64,000 nt of DNA, from the NCBI RefSeq assembly GCF_040869045.1, contig NC_090319.1, positions 278,477,693-278,541,692 on the forward strand. Reading direction: 5' to 3'. Position numbers and translations under genes: made by a program. This document shows, one piece after another, positions 42,991-53,659 of this stretch; position 1 is the first letter of the stretch, and each line of letters begins with the position of its first letter. The stretch is from Eurosta solidaginis. Lineage: Eukaryota > Arthropoda > Insecta > Diptera > Tephritidae. The notes below the pieces were generated by a model. The model ran no database searches, was not told where the DNA came from, and saw only the letters and a list, made by a program, of their open reading frames with translations.

Positions 42991-44565
42991 CAGGTCATCA
43001 ACGTCGTTTAAACTCTACAAAGCCTTCGCTAGAAAAATAAGAAGAAGAATAGATCAACGAGCAATCTCATCGACATAATATGCTTTGCCTATGAAATAAA
43101 CTTTGAGATTGAGGGAGATACAAATGCAGAATAAAGTCAAAGGGACTACAAAAACTCATTCGCTTACCTTAAGAAGATACAGAGAAAAGACTCTGCCACT
43201 CTCACTGAGAGGGACAAGAATCTTATAAGAAAAGCACCGTAATTTAGTGAAAAGATTGAGGGCAACAAGCACTGTGACATTTGAAGGCAAGAAAGAAGCG
43301 CCAAAATCAGGTCATAGATGCGAATGCATATGTGTGGTTCAGTAAGCGTGCTGTGAGAAAAATATAGTTTCGATTAGTGGTTTGATAACTAGTCCAAAAA
43401 ACTTGAACCAAAGGCAAATTTACCTAGACGGGGAGATAGCTATGACGACAAAGATTCAAGAGTCGATTCCTAAGATGTGGCTCACAGGCAAAAGGACATT
43501 TAATTCGGCCGCCGTGGTAAAATGAAATGGCTGTATTTTCTAAAAAATTTCGTTTCGCGGTCTCAGCGCTGCTGCAAACACCACGTAATATAAATAAAAA
43601 ATTGTCGCGAAACTGAACTAAGAACTCAGAACAAATAGTTGACAGGTAGTCTTAAGTAATTGGAAAGGCAGAAACCTATTGATCGCTATAGTTCAAACTT
43701 AGTTACCGGTAAATAAGATGATTTAGCTCTTACTAGATGTTTTAGATGGGTATACTTTGCCCGCTTTCAGCCAAAATTAGCCGATTTAGCTCGTTTTTAT
43801 TTCAAATTAAACTCAGATGCTTGCTCTTACGTTGCATCTTTCATGTTTTAGTTTTGTCTTATTTTTTCTTTCCTTCACTCTCGCACACTTAGTGTGCTTG
43901 CGTAACAATTTTTCTCGCTTTTGATTTTTGCGGTAGCATTAGACTTAAATATTTCAAATTACTCAATAACTATCAGTGTAAGCGTATGTTGTACATTTCC
44001 TAAGCATATCCTGTCTGACGACAAACGAGCTTTCTGGCTTGGTGTGCAATCGTTGTTGCACTTGTTTTTCTTTATCACGCATATCGACAATTCCAATGGG
44101 TTTTAATTGCTGCCAAGTAGCAGGCGGGAATATCTAATTGTATTTGATTGCATATCTCCTTAAAATTAATAAATTGTAATTACGTTTCAAGATTCGATGT
44201 TAATTGCGTAATAATACCGCTTAAGAAAAGGGGATCATAGTTTTGTATGTGTGAATGCTATAAGCTTAATAAATTTGTTCCCACTACTTTGGATCGAGCA
44301 GTATTTGAAAGCAACTAAATTTATTTGAATCAAAATTTTAAGAGATTGTGAGCAAATAAGGTTATTTCCCACTGACTTTTGCAACCAATCAATCTTTACC
44401 TCTAATCTTACTCATTAGAGGCAAAAGATGCGCTTGATTGGGAGAAAGTTTTAAATATTTGTTTTCTTGTGACACTCATTTCAAGTGATGATTGAGATTG
44501 TTATGACTTTTAACGAATGACTCTCAAGTCACGGCAAACAGAATATTGGTTTTCAAACATAAGAG
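42991..44565. other. Unassigned 1.6-kb stretch
   Basis: No supported genes, terminal repeats or arrays. Parts around 43030-43450 have mixed base composition with stops in every frame, perhaps decayed element sequence. Confidence 0.35.
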
Positions 44566-44900
44566 GGGAAGATTTTATTTAGAATGAAAGGGAAGACAAT
44601 ATGTAAGAAAGAGATGGAAACTAAGAAAAGAGAGATAGTAATAGAATGGGAAAAACTAGGAGAAATATATAAATTGGCAATGAAGAAATAGAAAGAGAGA
44701 TGAGAGAGAGTAAGAAAAATAAAGAATAGTTCCTAAAGATTAGAAAACACCGACGAAAGGCAAAATATGAAGAAGAATACAGAGAGAATTAAACAAAGGC
44801 TCAAAGAGGAAGACAGATATCGAAAAGAGAGAGAGAAATGAAAAGTGAAATACTAACGACAAAGTGAATAGCTTTACAAGGAGAGGAGTATTTAGCAGCT
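44566..44900. repeat. Long purine-rich tract
   Basis: About 335 bp strongly biased to A and G on the plus strand (GAAAGAGATGGAAACTAAG, GAGAGATGAGAGAGAGTAAG). It is the longest of several purine/pyrimidine strand-asymmetric tracts in the window. Confidence 0.7.
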
Positions 44901-45458
44901 ACAAGGAGTTATGGTCAAATAGAAGGAAAATGATGTAGTGGTAGATTAAAGATTTTTGTTTTGTATCTTATTTTTTTGTTTATCATAAACTGTGATATAT
45001 AGTGGAAAATATATCATGGGCAGAATTGATATTTCAGCAATATTAACAGTTATCTGCAAGTCAGATATGTAGGATTGGCGTGTGCCACGTTTTTCGAGCC
45101 TACCATTCACATGGTCACAATGAAAAACCTTACATTATTTTCGCTAAACATCACACTGCTTTCTCTCTTATCTTGAAAGATGCTCATTCTAGAGCTTAGG
45201 CAGAGAGGACAAGTTAAAACGACCTAAAGAGTTTCATTTTCTCGTTTAACAAAGGTGCTAGAATATATGTGGAGTTCAAAAGCAAAATGCAATAAATGTA
45301 CATAGCATTTTGTTTTTGGGTTTTGATAAACTCAAATTCTATTTTCCAATATCTTCAAGATAGCAACTGAAAAGTAAAAGGATAATTGGTATAACCTACT
45401 TAGAATTCACATTAAAAAATTTTATTTGGTTTTAGACATTATATTGTTTGATTATAAG
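44901..45458. other. Unassigned
   Basis: No features recognised. Confidence 0.35.
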
Positions 45459-45875
45459 ATCGCAGTTTCTAATCGATCTCAAGGCCTAACAATAATTATT
45501 TTATCATTATTATTGTTATGATAAATTTTTTCTTAATTGGAAACATTTTAAATTAAAATAGAAGAAAGATAAATTTTTGACAACTGCCAAAGTTCGTTGT
45601 ATAGATCCATTTCGGGAACTGCTAAATTCCTTCATCGGCTGCGTTTAGGCACCGCTGCTATGTTCAGCTATCACAGCGGTTTTTAGTTTGTCTTCATTAT
45701 TTCTACTTCTATTCTGGTTCTTGCCAATTGATTTACACAGCGCAGCTACATCTTTTGCAGAATCGCTGTAAAAATTGGACTTGTTTCATGGCAATAAGAT
45801 AGAATAATTATTGTTAGGCCTTGAGCTCGATTCGAACCGGTGATCTTGCAAATCAGTAGGCCGATATAAAAACAA
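45459..45875. mobile_element. MITE with GATCTCAAGGCCTAACAATA-type inverted ends
   Basis: Left end GATCTCAAGGCCTAACAATA at about 45475 and right end ATTATTGTTAGGCCTTGAGC at about 45806 are inverse, with an AT-rich palindrome next to each. The interior is the reverse complement of 39480-39800. It is non-coding, about 415 bp. The ends contain GGTTCGAATC-like sequence, which resembles a tRNA B box but does not fold as a T-arm. Confidence 0.75.
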
Positions 45876-46242
45876 AGATTTTTTTTGATTATATTTTCTC
45901 AATTTTCTCGAACCTGTTCGATTGTAATTATGTAATTTGATTTGAAGCTCCTCACACTATCACGGGAAAATTACCAAAAGTGTTTATATTTCTGGAACAG
46001 CCAATGGATTTCATTGTGCGATTCAGCTGACTAAGTGAAGATCACTCAAAAAACAACGGTTGCCCCTTGAAAAATGTGTGCATTGACTGAAAGGCATGAG
46101 CTGCTGTGTTAATTTCGCTATTGTTGCTGACGTATTTGATTCAATTTTGGTACCCTGGGCTCCCTTTTAATATTAAAATATAAAAATGTACCACATTACT
46201 AAATGGAGACTCTGCGCAATCTTATATATAAACCCTTTAATA
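45876..46242. other. Unassigned
   Basis: AT-rich sequence without recognised features. Confidence 0.35.
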
Positions 46243-46590
46243 GCGGCCCGCCGTGGTGTGATGGTAGCATGCTCCGCCTACCACACCAAAGACCCTGGGT
46301 TCACGCCTCGGGCAAAGCAATATCAAAATTTTAGAAACAAGTTTTTTCAACAAAGAAGAAAATTTTTCGAAGCGGGGTCACCCCTCGGCAGTGTTTGGCA
46401 AGCACTACGACTGTATTTCTGCCATGAAAAAACTCATCTGCCTTGCAGATGCTGTTCAAAGTAGGCATAAAACATGTAGGTCCCGTCCCGCCAATTTGTA
46501 GGAAAAAATTAAAAAGAGCACGACGCAAATTGGAAGAGAATCTCGGCCTTGAAAATCTCTTCGGAGGTTATCGCGCCTTTCATTTATTTA
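46243..46590 (+). mobile_element. tRNA-derived SINE, near full length
   Basis: The head GCGGCCCGCCGTGG is followed by A-box TGGTGTGATGG (46254-46264) and B-box GGTTCACGCC (46298-46307), the internal RNA polymerase III promoter of a tRNA-type SINE. The body contains CAGTGTTTGGCAAGC and AAACATGTAGGTCCCG. The conserved 3' part has GGAAGAGAATCTCGGCC and CTTCGGAGGTTATCGCGCC and a T-rich end. A partial duplication TTTAATA at both sides is possible. The truncated relative is at 23649-23903. Confidence 0.8.
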
Positions 46591-47377
46591 TTTTTTTAAT
46601 ATTGACCATTTGATATTAATTACAGCTTATACCGCGGCCCAGTCCATACGAGGAACAAAAATAGGAATGAAATTAGTGCGGGGGTATGTTCCTGAAAATA
46701 GTTCCGACATAATCTCGAAACTAATAGTTGCTAAATATTTACAAAATGATCTCGGCGATATGATAAGGAAAGTGACAGAAATCTGAACCGAAACAATCCC
46801 GAGAAGAACTGGATCACTGTCCCTAAACGATTCCGAAATTGTTCCAAAAATTTTTGAATAGCCCTGAAGAAATCCCTCAAACAGACCCGAATAATCTGTA
46901 TGTATATTGGAAGGATTTTTCACCATCCCTTAAAAAATTTGGTGTGGAGATAAACCGGTTTCGGCTACGGTGTCATTTTTCGTTCTGAATATATCGGACA
47001 GAGTCAACAAAAAAAAAAAACGAATCAGATGTGAGTTACTTGTGTATATCCTTTAAAATAGCCAATCATTAATTAGCTTTTTATATCAAAGGATAGTTTC
47101 TTTCAACAGAGAAATAAGCAGATAATACACTTGATATGTTAGAGACCACTTGGTTTACTATAAACTTATTTTAAGCATGCATTTCCTTGTGGGATATTTT
47201 AACTTTATATACGCCCTGTCTCTACTGAATCAATATCCGAACTCAATACTATGGAAAGTACAAATAACTTCAAAGAGTTTTTCTGTTATTAAAAGCGAGG
47301 CATATTATATCACACTCAAGATGATAATGGCTGATAGCGAACTCTCTTCTCGCACATCATCTAAGATATAAATGCAT
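46591..47377. other. Mostly unassigned; Penelope-type end at 46921-46978
   Basis: 46921-46978 aligns with 60818-60880 (CATCCCTT, AAATTTGG, ACCGGTTTCGGC), the hammerhead-like end described there, here more decayed (minus-strand GCCGAAACC is kept, CTGATGA is lost). The rest has no recognised feature. Confidence 0.45.
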
Positions 47378-48146
47378 TAGGGTGGCCCTTATAAGGATGA
47401 AAAAAAAAATTGTCTATACTTTGGCAGGGCACCACCTCAATTGGTTCTCTATCCTGAGACACTATTTCAGTATTTTTCTAAATTTTTTTAAAGAATATTT
47501 AGAGGTTGCTACCAAGAATTGAATTTCGTATGGCGCATGATCCTTTTACGGTACTATTGACTATATTACCTTTTCTAGTAACTTTTAACGATTTTTTTGT
47601 CCCAAAATAACTGAGATTATATTTAAGGTTATAAGCAGACATTTTGGCAAACATACATACATTAAAAAAATTATTTCCGTTTTTTGCTTTTTCTAAAAAT
47701 TAATGATTCTTCTAAAAGTTTGGCTTTCGGTAGCGACTTCTAGGTAAGGTTAGGTTCAAGTGGCTGTCATCCACATCGGAGCGGCACACCTAGGCCTTCC
47801 TAGGCCCATTGTGAAACCACACGGATTTGTTCCTACTCTCCTAATCAAACCAGTTCGTTGAGTTTGTGTAGCTAACTAAGCGTCTTGTATTGACCTCAGC
47901 TATATCAGTCAGATCTACGAGAAACATCTTGCCCATAAAACGTTGCCTTCTTCTACCGAGCGCTGGGCATTCACAGAGTAGATGCCTAACAGTTTCAGGC
48001 TCTTCTTCGTTGCCGCAGCTTCTACAATAATCACGAAATGGAGCACCAATCCTTTCCGCATGCGGTCCAATACAAACACGACCAGTGAGAAGACCTACAA
48101 CTAAGGAAAGCTCCCTCTTACGGAGGGTGAGAAGCTCTTGCGATCT

Positions 48147-48696
48147 CTACTCATTCCATTCTGGCCATGTGAGTTTTGCCGTGTGGCATCTATCATGATG
48201 CTTCCACCTGGCTCCCGTTTCCATCAGAAGAGCCTCCTTTATCTTGAGCTTGCAGGTGGAGAGCGGTATGCCCAACCTCTTCCAGGATGGCGAAAGTGGA
48301 AGGGAGGTACCCTTTCTTGCAAGCTCATCCGCCATTTCATTACCTGGTATGCCCTTATGTCCCGGAACCCATACCATATGAGAGTACTCTGCCATCACGT
48401 TAAGTGATCTGCGACAGTTTCAGAATTAGTTGAGACAGAGTCAAAAGCTTTCAGTGCTGGTTGACTCTCTGAGAAAATATAAATATGCTTCTGAGAGACT
48501 GCCTTCTACCTAAGGCAGTCCACAGCATCTTGCATGGCCGCAAGCTCCACCTGAAATAAGCTACAGTGATCGGGAAGGCGAAGCGATCTTTGTATGTCCA
48601 ATCTTTCCGAATAGACACCCCTCCGACCCTGTTGTCAAGTTTAGATCCATCTGTGTAGATCTGAATGCTGTTAGTGGGCCAATCAGGGTCATTCAC
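48147..48696 (-). pseudogene. RNase H domain of the LINE
   Basis: 48696-48451 reads IQIYTDGSKLDNRVGG (first catalytic Asp). After a frame change, 48398-48147 reads SHMVWVPGHKGIPGNEMADELARKGT, carrying the conserved His, Asn, Ala-Asp block. The Glu and second Asp blocks lie between them in another frame. A stop separates the parts. Confidence 0.8.
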
Positions 48697-48861
48697 CCAC
48701 TGTTCCTTCTCAGGGATTAATATCCCGCATACCTTGTTAAAGTTGGTATGTGGTTTGAAGAAATCTGTCCACTCTGGTATGCAGAATTTGTTAAGAATTT
48801 CAGTATGGTTTCCGTGAGACCATTTGGTCAGTTTCCTCAGCCTAATAGCTGCACATGCTGC

Positions 48862-49613
48862 TTATTTTATGTCTATTATATCTATGGATAGTAGGTTCAG
48901 TATTACATTCATAGCCTCCGTTGGCGTTGTGCGGATGGCTCCGCTTATGCATAGTAGTGCAGATCTTTGCACCTTTTGATAAGCAAGAACCGTCGGGGAT
49001 TTATTCAGGGCGGGCGACCATACTGTATAGCAATATTGGCTAACTATGGCCGTGCATATCCAATGCACTATCATAGGGGACATACCGCATATCCGTCCAA
49101 TTACCCCTTTGCATGTGTAGAGGGCAACCGTGGCCTTACGGACACGTTCCGTGGTGTTTTGTGTCCAGTTCAATTTCTTATCAAATGTGAGCTCTAGACA
49201 GGACTCACTTAATTTAAGCACTGTATTTGCCAGCACTGGAGTTGAGAGAGGTGGTATCTTATACCCCTCGTAAAGAGCACCTCTGAATTTTGTCTTTCTG
49301 AAAAAAGGGTTCTGACTAATGTTTTCTGAAAAATTTTGTTTCTGAATTTTTGCTTTCTGAATTTATGTGGGGCACCGTTTAGGAAGGCTACCAGGCAGTA
49401 TTCCTTGAAGGAGAACGACCTCTCTATGCACGATGTAATTTCGTGCAATGCCGTTTCCGTTGATTTACCCTTCATATAGGCGTGTTGATGTATAGGTGTA
49501 TATGTTTCCATCAGCCTCTCCATCACCTTTAGTTGAAACGAAGATAGACTGATGGGTCTGAAGTCTTTAGGCTTCGCGTGGCACGCTTTGTCTGCCTTGG
49601 GAATACATAACAC
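48862..49613 (-). pseudogene. LINE reverse transcriptase with its catalytic core deleted
   Basis: 49613-49380 has the RT start (IPKADKACHAKPKDFRPISL, ERLMETY, AYMKGKSTETALHEI) and ends at the worn aspartate block LVAFLNGAP. 49236-48862 resumes with FDKKLNWTQN, VALYTCKGVIG and AIRTTPTEAMNVILNL (thumb). The 150 or more residues normally between, including YADD, are replaced by about 80 bp of TTCAGAAA-rich filler (49291-49372). It cannot be functional. Confidence 0.85.
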
Positions 49614-50130
49614 TTTAGATATTTTCCATATGCGTGGGATGTGGTTTAGTGCCGCGACACCTCCTATTATAGCGCATAGCCAGTTAGTGCCGCATTCCAG
49701 TGATTGTTGCAGTTGTATAGGTTAAACTCTGTCCCGCCCTGGAGTTTTGAATGGTTCAAAAGATTAGATAGCCCAATATAGCTTATCTCTCTATAGGTTG
49801 CACTGTTGCTTGTGTCAAGCTATGTGTATGGTTCGTTCCTAGTTGCACCTGGAAAGTGTGTATTCAGCAGTAGATCCAGGGTTTCCTCCCCAGTTTCGGT
49901 TCAAGAACCATCATGAGGTTTGCAAGCGTCCTGGGGCCGTATTATCCGATCTGGAAAGTACTTTCCTGAGTCTCCCCCCTTCAGACACTGTTTCCATACT
50001 GCTACAGAAATCACGCCAGGAGAATCTTTTGACTTTCCTTAGCTCAAACTTATAATTTCTAAGATTTTCTGTGTATAGTTCCAATGCTGCTCATCGCCAG
50101 AGGCTTTAGCTGCATTGAAAGCGGTCCTAC

Positions 50131-50595
50131 TTAACCTGCGAAGGTTTTCGATTTGTAAATTGCACCATGGTGGCTTCTTTTTACCCCTTTGAATTCTCTT
50201 GAGACGACTTTATCTAGTGCCTTGCGGCATGCCCCCGTGAAGTTATTTAACAGTCTTTCCTGTTCTGATATGCTACCTGGGGTTTCGGGTACGCTCTCAA
50301 GTGGCAATATCTTAACTAGTTCCTTATTGTGTTCTTGCCAGTTTGTATTTTTCATATTTCTGATGGCAGCGCTCTGCTTTTTCACCAAGTCTAAGTCAAA
50401 TTGGATGTAACGATGGTCAGAGAATGAGTGGTCCTTAAGGACCCTCCAGTTTCTGACCAACTCCTCCGCACTTTCCGAGACTAGGGTGACATCGAGAACT
50501 TCCCTTCTTGTTTTTGTAGTAAAGGTTGGTTCAGTTCCCCTATTACTTATGGTGGATGAAATCAAATAGTAACTCACCCCTTTCGCTTTCGTCAT
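50131..50595 (-). pseudogene. LINE endonuclease C-terminal half
   Basis: The frame contains TRREVLDVTLVSES and LKDHSFSDHRYIQFDL. SDHR with a preceding LDVTL is the end of the APE-type endonuclease of non-LTR elements (last catalytic Asp-His pair). It continues into the endonuclease-RT linker (RNMKNTNWQEHNKEL). The N-terminal half is unreadable. Confidence 0.75.
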
Positions 50596-50815
50596 TACTT
50601 CCGCAGGTGGCCCATACTTAAGCTCAGGCTGATCGTTGTTGTATCTTCATCGATAAATTGAGGAAGAAACAAAACATTAATTTTGGTGCTAACAAGTATA
50701 CACGATCTAGGATTTCTCGAGGTGCCACAACTTACCAATGTGCAGCCGGTGGACTTGAGTCCGCAAATGTTTTTTACTACCTACCAGTCGGAGCAGCAGT
50801 GTAGCGGAGGCTAAT

Positions 50816-51716
50816 TTACTGTGGTGCAGGTTTATCTGGAGGACCCGCACCAACATCGCACACTATCGCTCCATCCTTGAGTGTGGAGTTAGCTGCATCT
50901 TCCAGCATCAGCCCCTCCTCGATGTATTGCAGGTGTAACCCGCCTCTACCTATGGATGAGGTAGACGAGGTATAGCCGTCCAACATATCCGGCTCACCCC
51001 CATCTGCCTTCATATCTATTCATATATCCGGCATCCTTGCATACCGGTGGCGGTCCAAGATTGTGCATAAGCACGTCCAGGGTAATGTTTGAAAGCTCGC
51101 TCTTCATCCATTTCCATTTGTCATTCTTGACTGCGCCATCTTCCTGATTGTCGTCAAGGACCCCTAGCAGGATTTTGTCCTTGACCGCTTCTGCAAAAGA
51201 GAGCGCATGCACCTTCGGCCTCGTTGATTTGGCAGGCACTACTTCCGCCGACCATGCTCTTTTGGTTGCCGCTTGTAGCTCCCTGCCTTTTGCAAGACGA
51301 AAGTCCGGTACCACCTCGTTCGCTCACTTGATTTCTGCCATGATTTCTCCCACGTTGTCGCTTTCCGCTCTACTCTCGAGGTCTGGCATTCGTGCGGATC
51401 TGGTCAGAATCCTTGCAGCCACTCTCCTGTGTATGTATCCAACTTCACTGTAGTGTGGCCACTCATTTGGCTTTGTGAAGGCGGTGGGTTTCGGGGGTGG
51501 ACCACGCGGAGCCTGCGCGCCAGCTTCAACTGAGGCTGCCTTCTGCACACCTACTGTGTCTCTGCTCGTGCCAGGAGTATCCCGGAGAACACCCCTTTGC
51601 CGTGCCTCACTGCCGCAACTTTTATTGGGGAGAGGGTTCTGAACCGGCATCGCCACTGGACCTGAACCATCCCCTTTTTTTGCCATCCCTGTCTGGCGGT
51701 TAGAATAACCCTGCAT
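50816..51716 (-). pseudogene. LINE ORF1-like (gag-type) remains
   Basis: Three overlapping open pieces (51716-51324, 51314-50994, 51013-50816) in different frames read a Pro/Ala/Lys-rich N-terminus, then RLAKGRELQAATKRAWS and ALSFAEAVKDKILLGVLD. A run KSELSNITLDVLMHNLGPPP follows. The position upstream of the endonuclease and the composition fit an ORF1 protein; no zinc knuckles were seen. Confidence 0.55.
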
Positions 51717-52489
51717 CGCACTGGTCCCGTTGTGGTGGGCAGAAGCCCTCCCGGCCTTTGAAGAGCGCCTGTCTCTTTTAGTTTTCCTGTATTTTTTTAT
51801 TTGTTATTGTTATCCATGTCCCCACAATTGGCGGAGAAAAGGCTCGTCCACCCGGGCAGAGATCCGCAATACCCGGCTAAGGTCTTCGTACAATCTGGTG
51901 CGACCTGGTGCCAGGAGGGCTCCGTTCGCGACTGGGCTATTTAGGGGCCCCCAGCCTGGCTGATCCTCTGCACGGAAATGCATCACGCCTTGATCCAACC
52001 CCCGAGTAGGAAAGGAAACAGAAAAGAAAAGAGAAAGAAAAAGTAATAGAAAGAGAGAAAGATACCCCACAAACCATGGTCAAGAATCATATCCGTATAA
52101 CCAGTCCATTAATGGGTCAGGCACACAGCCCTGATTCCTGATCTTAGCTGAACACCATCCTGACATCGCACAGGCTCAATACTGTAGTGTCCATTTCCAT
52201 TCGGCACCCTCTTGGAGGGTTCAGTTGGGGATTTGTGCCAACCTAGCGACTTCTAAAAACCTTACAAAAAAACTACACGCCATCAGCGTTTTTCATCAGA
52301 TAATGATTATACTTTAATTTTTTAAAAATCGAAAATTAAAAACCACCCTAATATATATACTTAGATACTATTTGTTGGAATTTACTACAATCATGAAAGA
52401 TTTAAAATTACACATCATTGTTTGAGCAGATCAGAATTTACAATATATCGTACTTACTTAGTTAATTCAAGTTGAATTAAGTAATAAAG

Positions 52490-52615
52490 AATTAAAATTG
52501 AAACACCTTACAGTCGTTTATATATATATATATATATGTATATGTTTGCTTTATTTGGCAAAACAATTGTTTCGACACTCGCGACGTGTCATCCTCAGGT
52601 GTTTCAATTTTAATT
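52490..52615. repeat. Short inverted repeat enclosing a Penelope-type hammerhead-like motif
   Basis: AATTAAAATTGAAACACCT (52490-52508) is exactly inverted at 52597-52615. Inside, on the minus strand, CTGAGGATGACAC...GTGTCGAAAC is read (about 52597-52569), with a 5-bp GACAC/GTGTC stem. A TATA microsatellite lies on the other side (52513-52540). The plan (3' motif next to one arm, an inverted copy of the arm on the other side) is like that of 4354-4505 and 40365-41574. Confidence 0.65.
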
Positions 52616-53659
52616 GTTTATTGTGTGAGTCGTTTACCGCTCTATATTAATTATTTAAGTGAATTAAGTACTTTGTTCTATTAAGTTGTACGAAGCTGTA
52701 TATGTAAATTCATTATTATTATGAATAATAAAATTTTAGTACTTATTAAATTGTTTATGAACAAGTGTTACTTCGATTTTGTGTAGGAGGAACAAGTACA
52801 CTTAAAACCTACACTCCACTTTAGTTGAATAAGGCCGGCTTTTCATTCTTAGTATCCCCCAAAGGAATGTTCAATGTGAAATATTTGGCCTCATGCATGA
52901 AAATGAAATTTTTATTTTATTTCAGATAAGCGGACGTGGAATACATTATCCTGAGCACTTCGGTTTACTAGCATAATTCTCAAAAATCTCAATGACTTTT
53001 CCTCTCAATTCATTCTTTCTACTCTCCCCTTACATTTCTTCCCTCTTCCTACTTCTTCTACCCTCCCTACCTTATTCTCTCTTTCTCCATATCTTTCCAC
53101 CTCTCTTGTCCAATTAATCATACGAAACTATATTTGGAAAAGCAGTGTACTAAATGAAGTACCGCACCGTCTCCTCTACCATGCTGTTAAAATGGGTGTC
53201 ACTCATGCAAAGCGATAGTTTCGAGCTACATATTCAATGAATTCCTCCGAATTGGTGCTAATTTGATAGAGAGTGTAAAGCTAGTAGTCACCCTCGTACC
53301 AGCTGCGTTTGCGACTGAGCTATATGCATTTAAATTAATTTATGAAATGCTGTGACTATTTCAGAATTACCTACGACTAAACCAGTTAAGAATGCATTCA
53401 AAAGGCCAGCAGAGGAGGGCAATTGCTCCTTCGTAGGACATCACAGTATTAAAAGTGTCAGTTGAAAGTAGGGCGAGTGTACAAATTAGAAATTGTACCA
53501 TTTTTTAATGCGATAGTTCTGCGCTAGTTCGGAATAAGTGCGATTCGCTACAGGGTAGATGCGGCAACGAAAGACTTAGCACACGAACCTCTGCGATGAT
53601 TAATATATTCGTAGGAGTGATGGAGTTTTCGGTACAGCATCGCTCTTATTTAAGTATCT
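52616..53659. other. Unassigned; pyrimidine-rich tract at 52995-53120
   Basis: 52995-53120 is C/T-rich (TCTACTCTCCCCTTACATTT). No genes are visible in the remainder. Confidence 0.4.

Larger units (their letters stand above)
47743..52243 (-). mobile_element. RNase H-type LINE (LOA/R1/I type), 4501 bp, exact 12-bp target duplication
   Basis: TAGCGACTTCTA stands at 47731-47742 and 52244-52255, so both ends of this minus-strand element are fixed. From its 5' end come an ORF1-like region, the C-terminal half of an APE-type endonuclease, an RT with an internal deletion, an RNase H, a Cys-rich tail and a 3' UTR ending CCTAACCTTACCTA. The frames are broken in several places, so it is inactive. It resembles the copy at 1-2310 in RT thumb and RNase H. 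Confidence 0.92.
47380..52348. mobile_element. MITE with GGGTGG ends in TA, split by a LINE
   Basis: Left end TA-GGGTGGCCC (47378-47388) and right end CCACCC-TA (52343-52350) are inverted and flanked by TA. Without the LINE (47743-52243) and one 12-bp duplication the MITE is about 456 bp, AT-rich and non-coding. The end TTAGGGTGG is shared with the right end of the MITE at 57347-57900. Confidence 0.7.
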
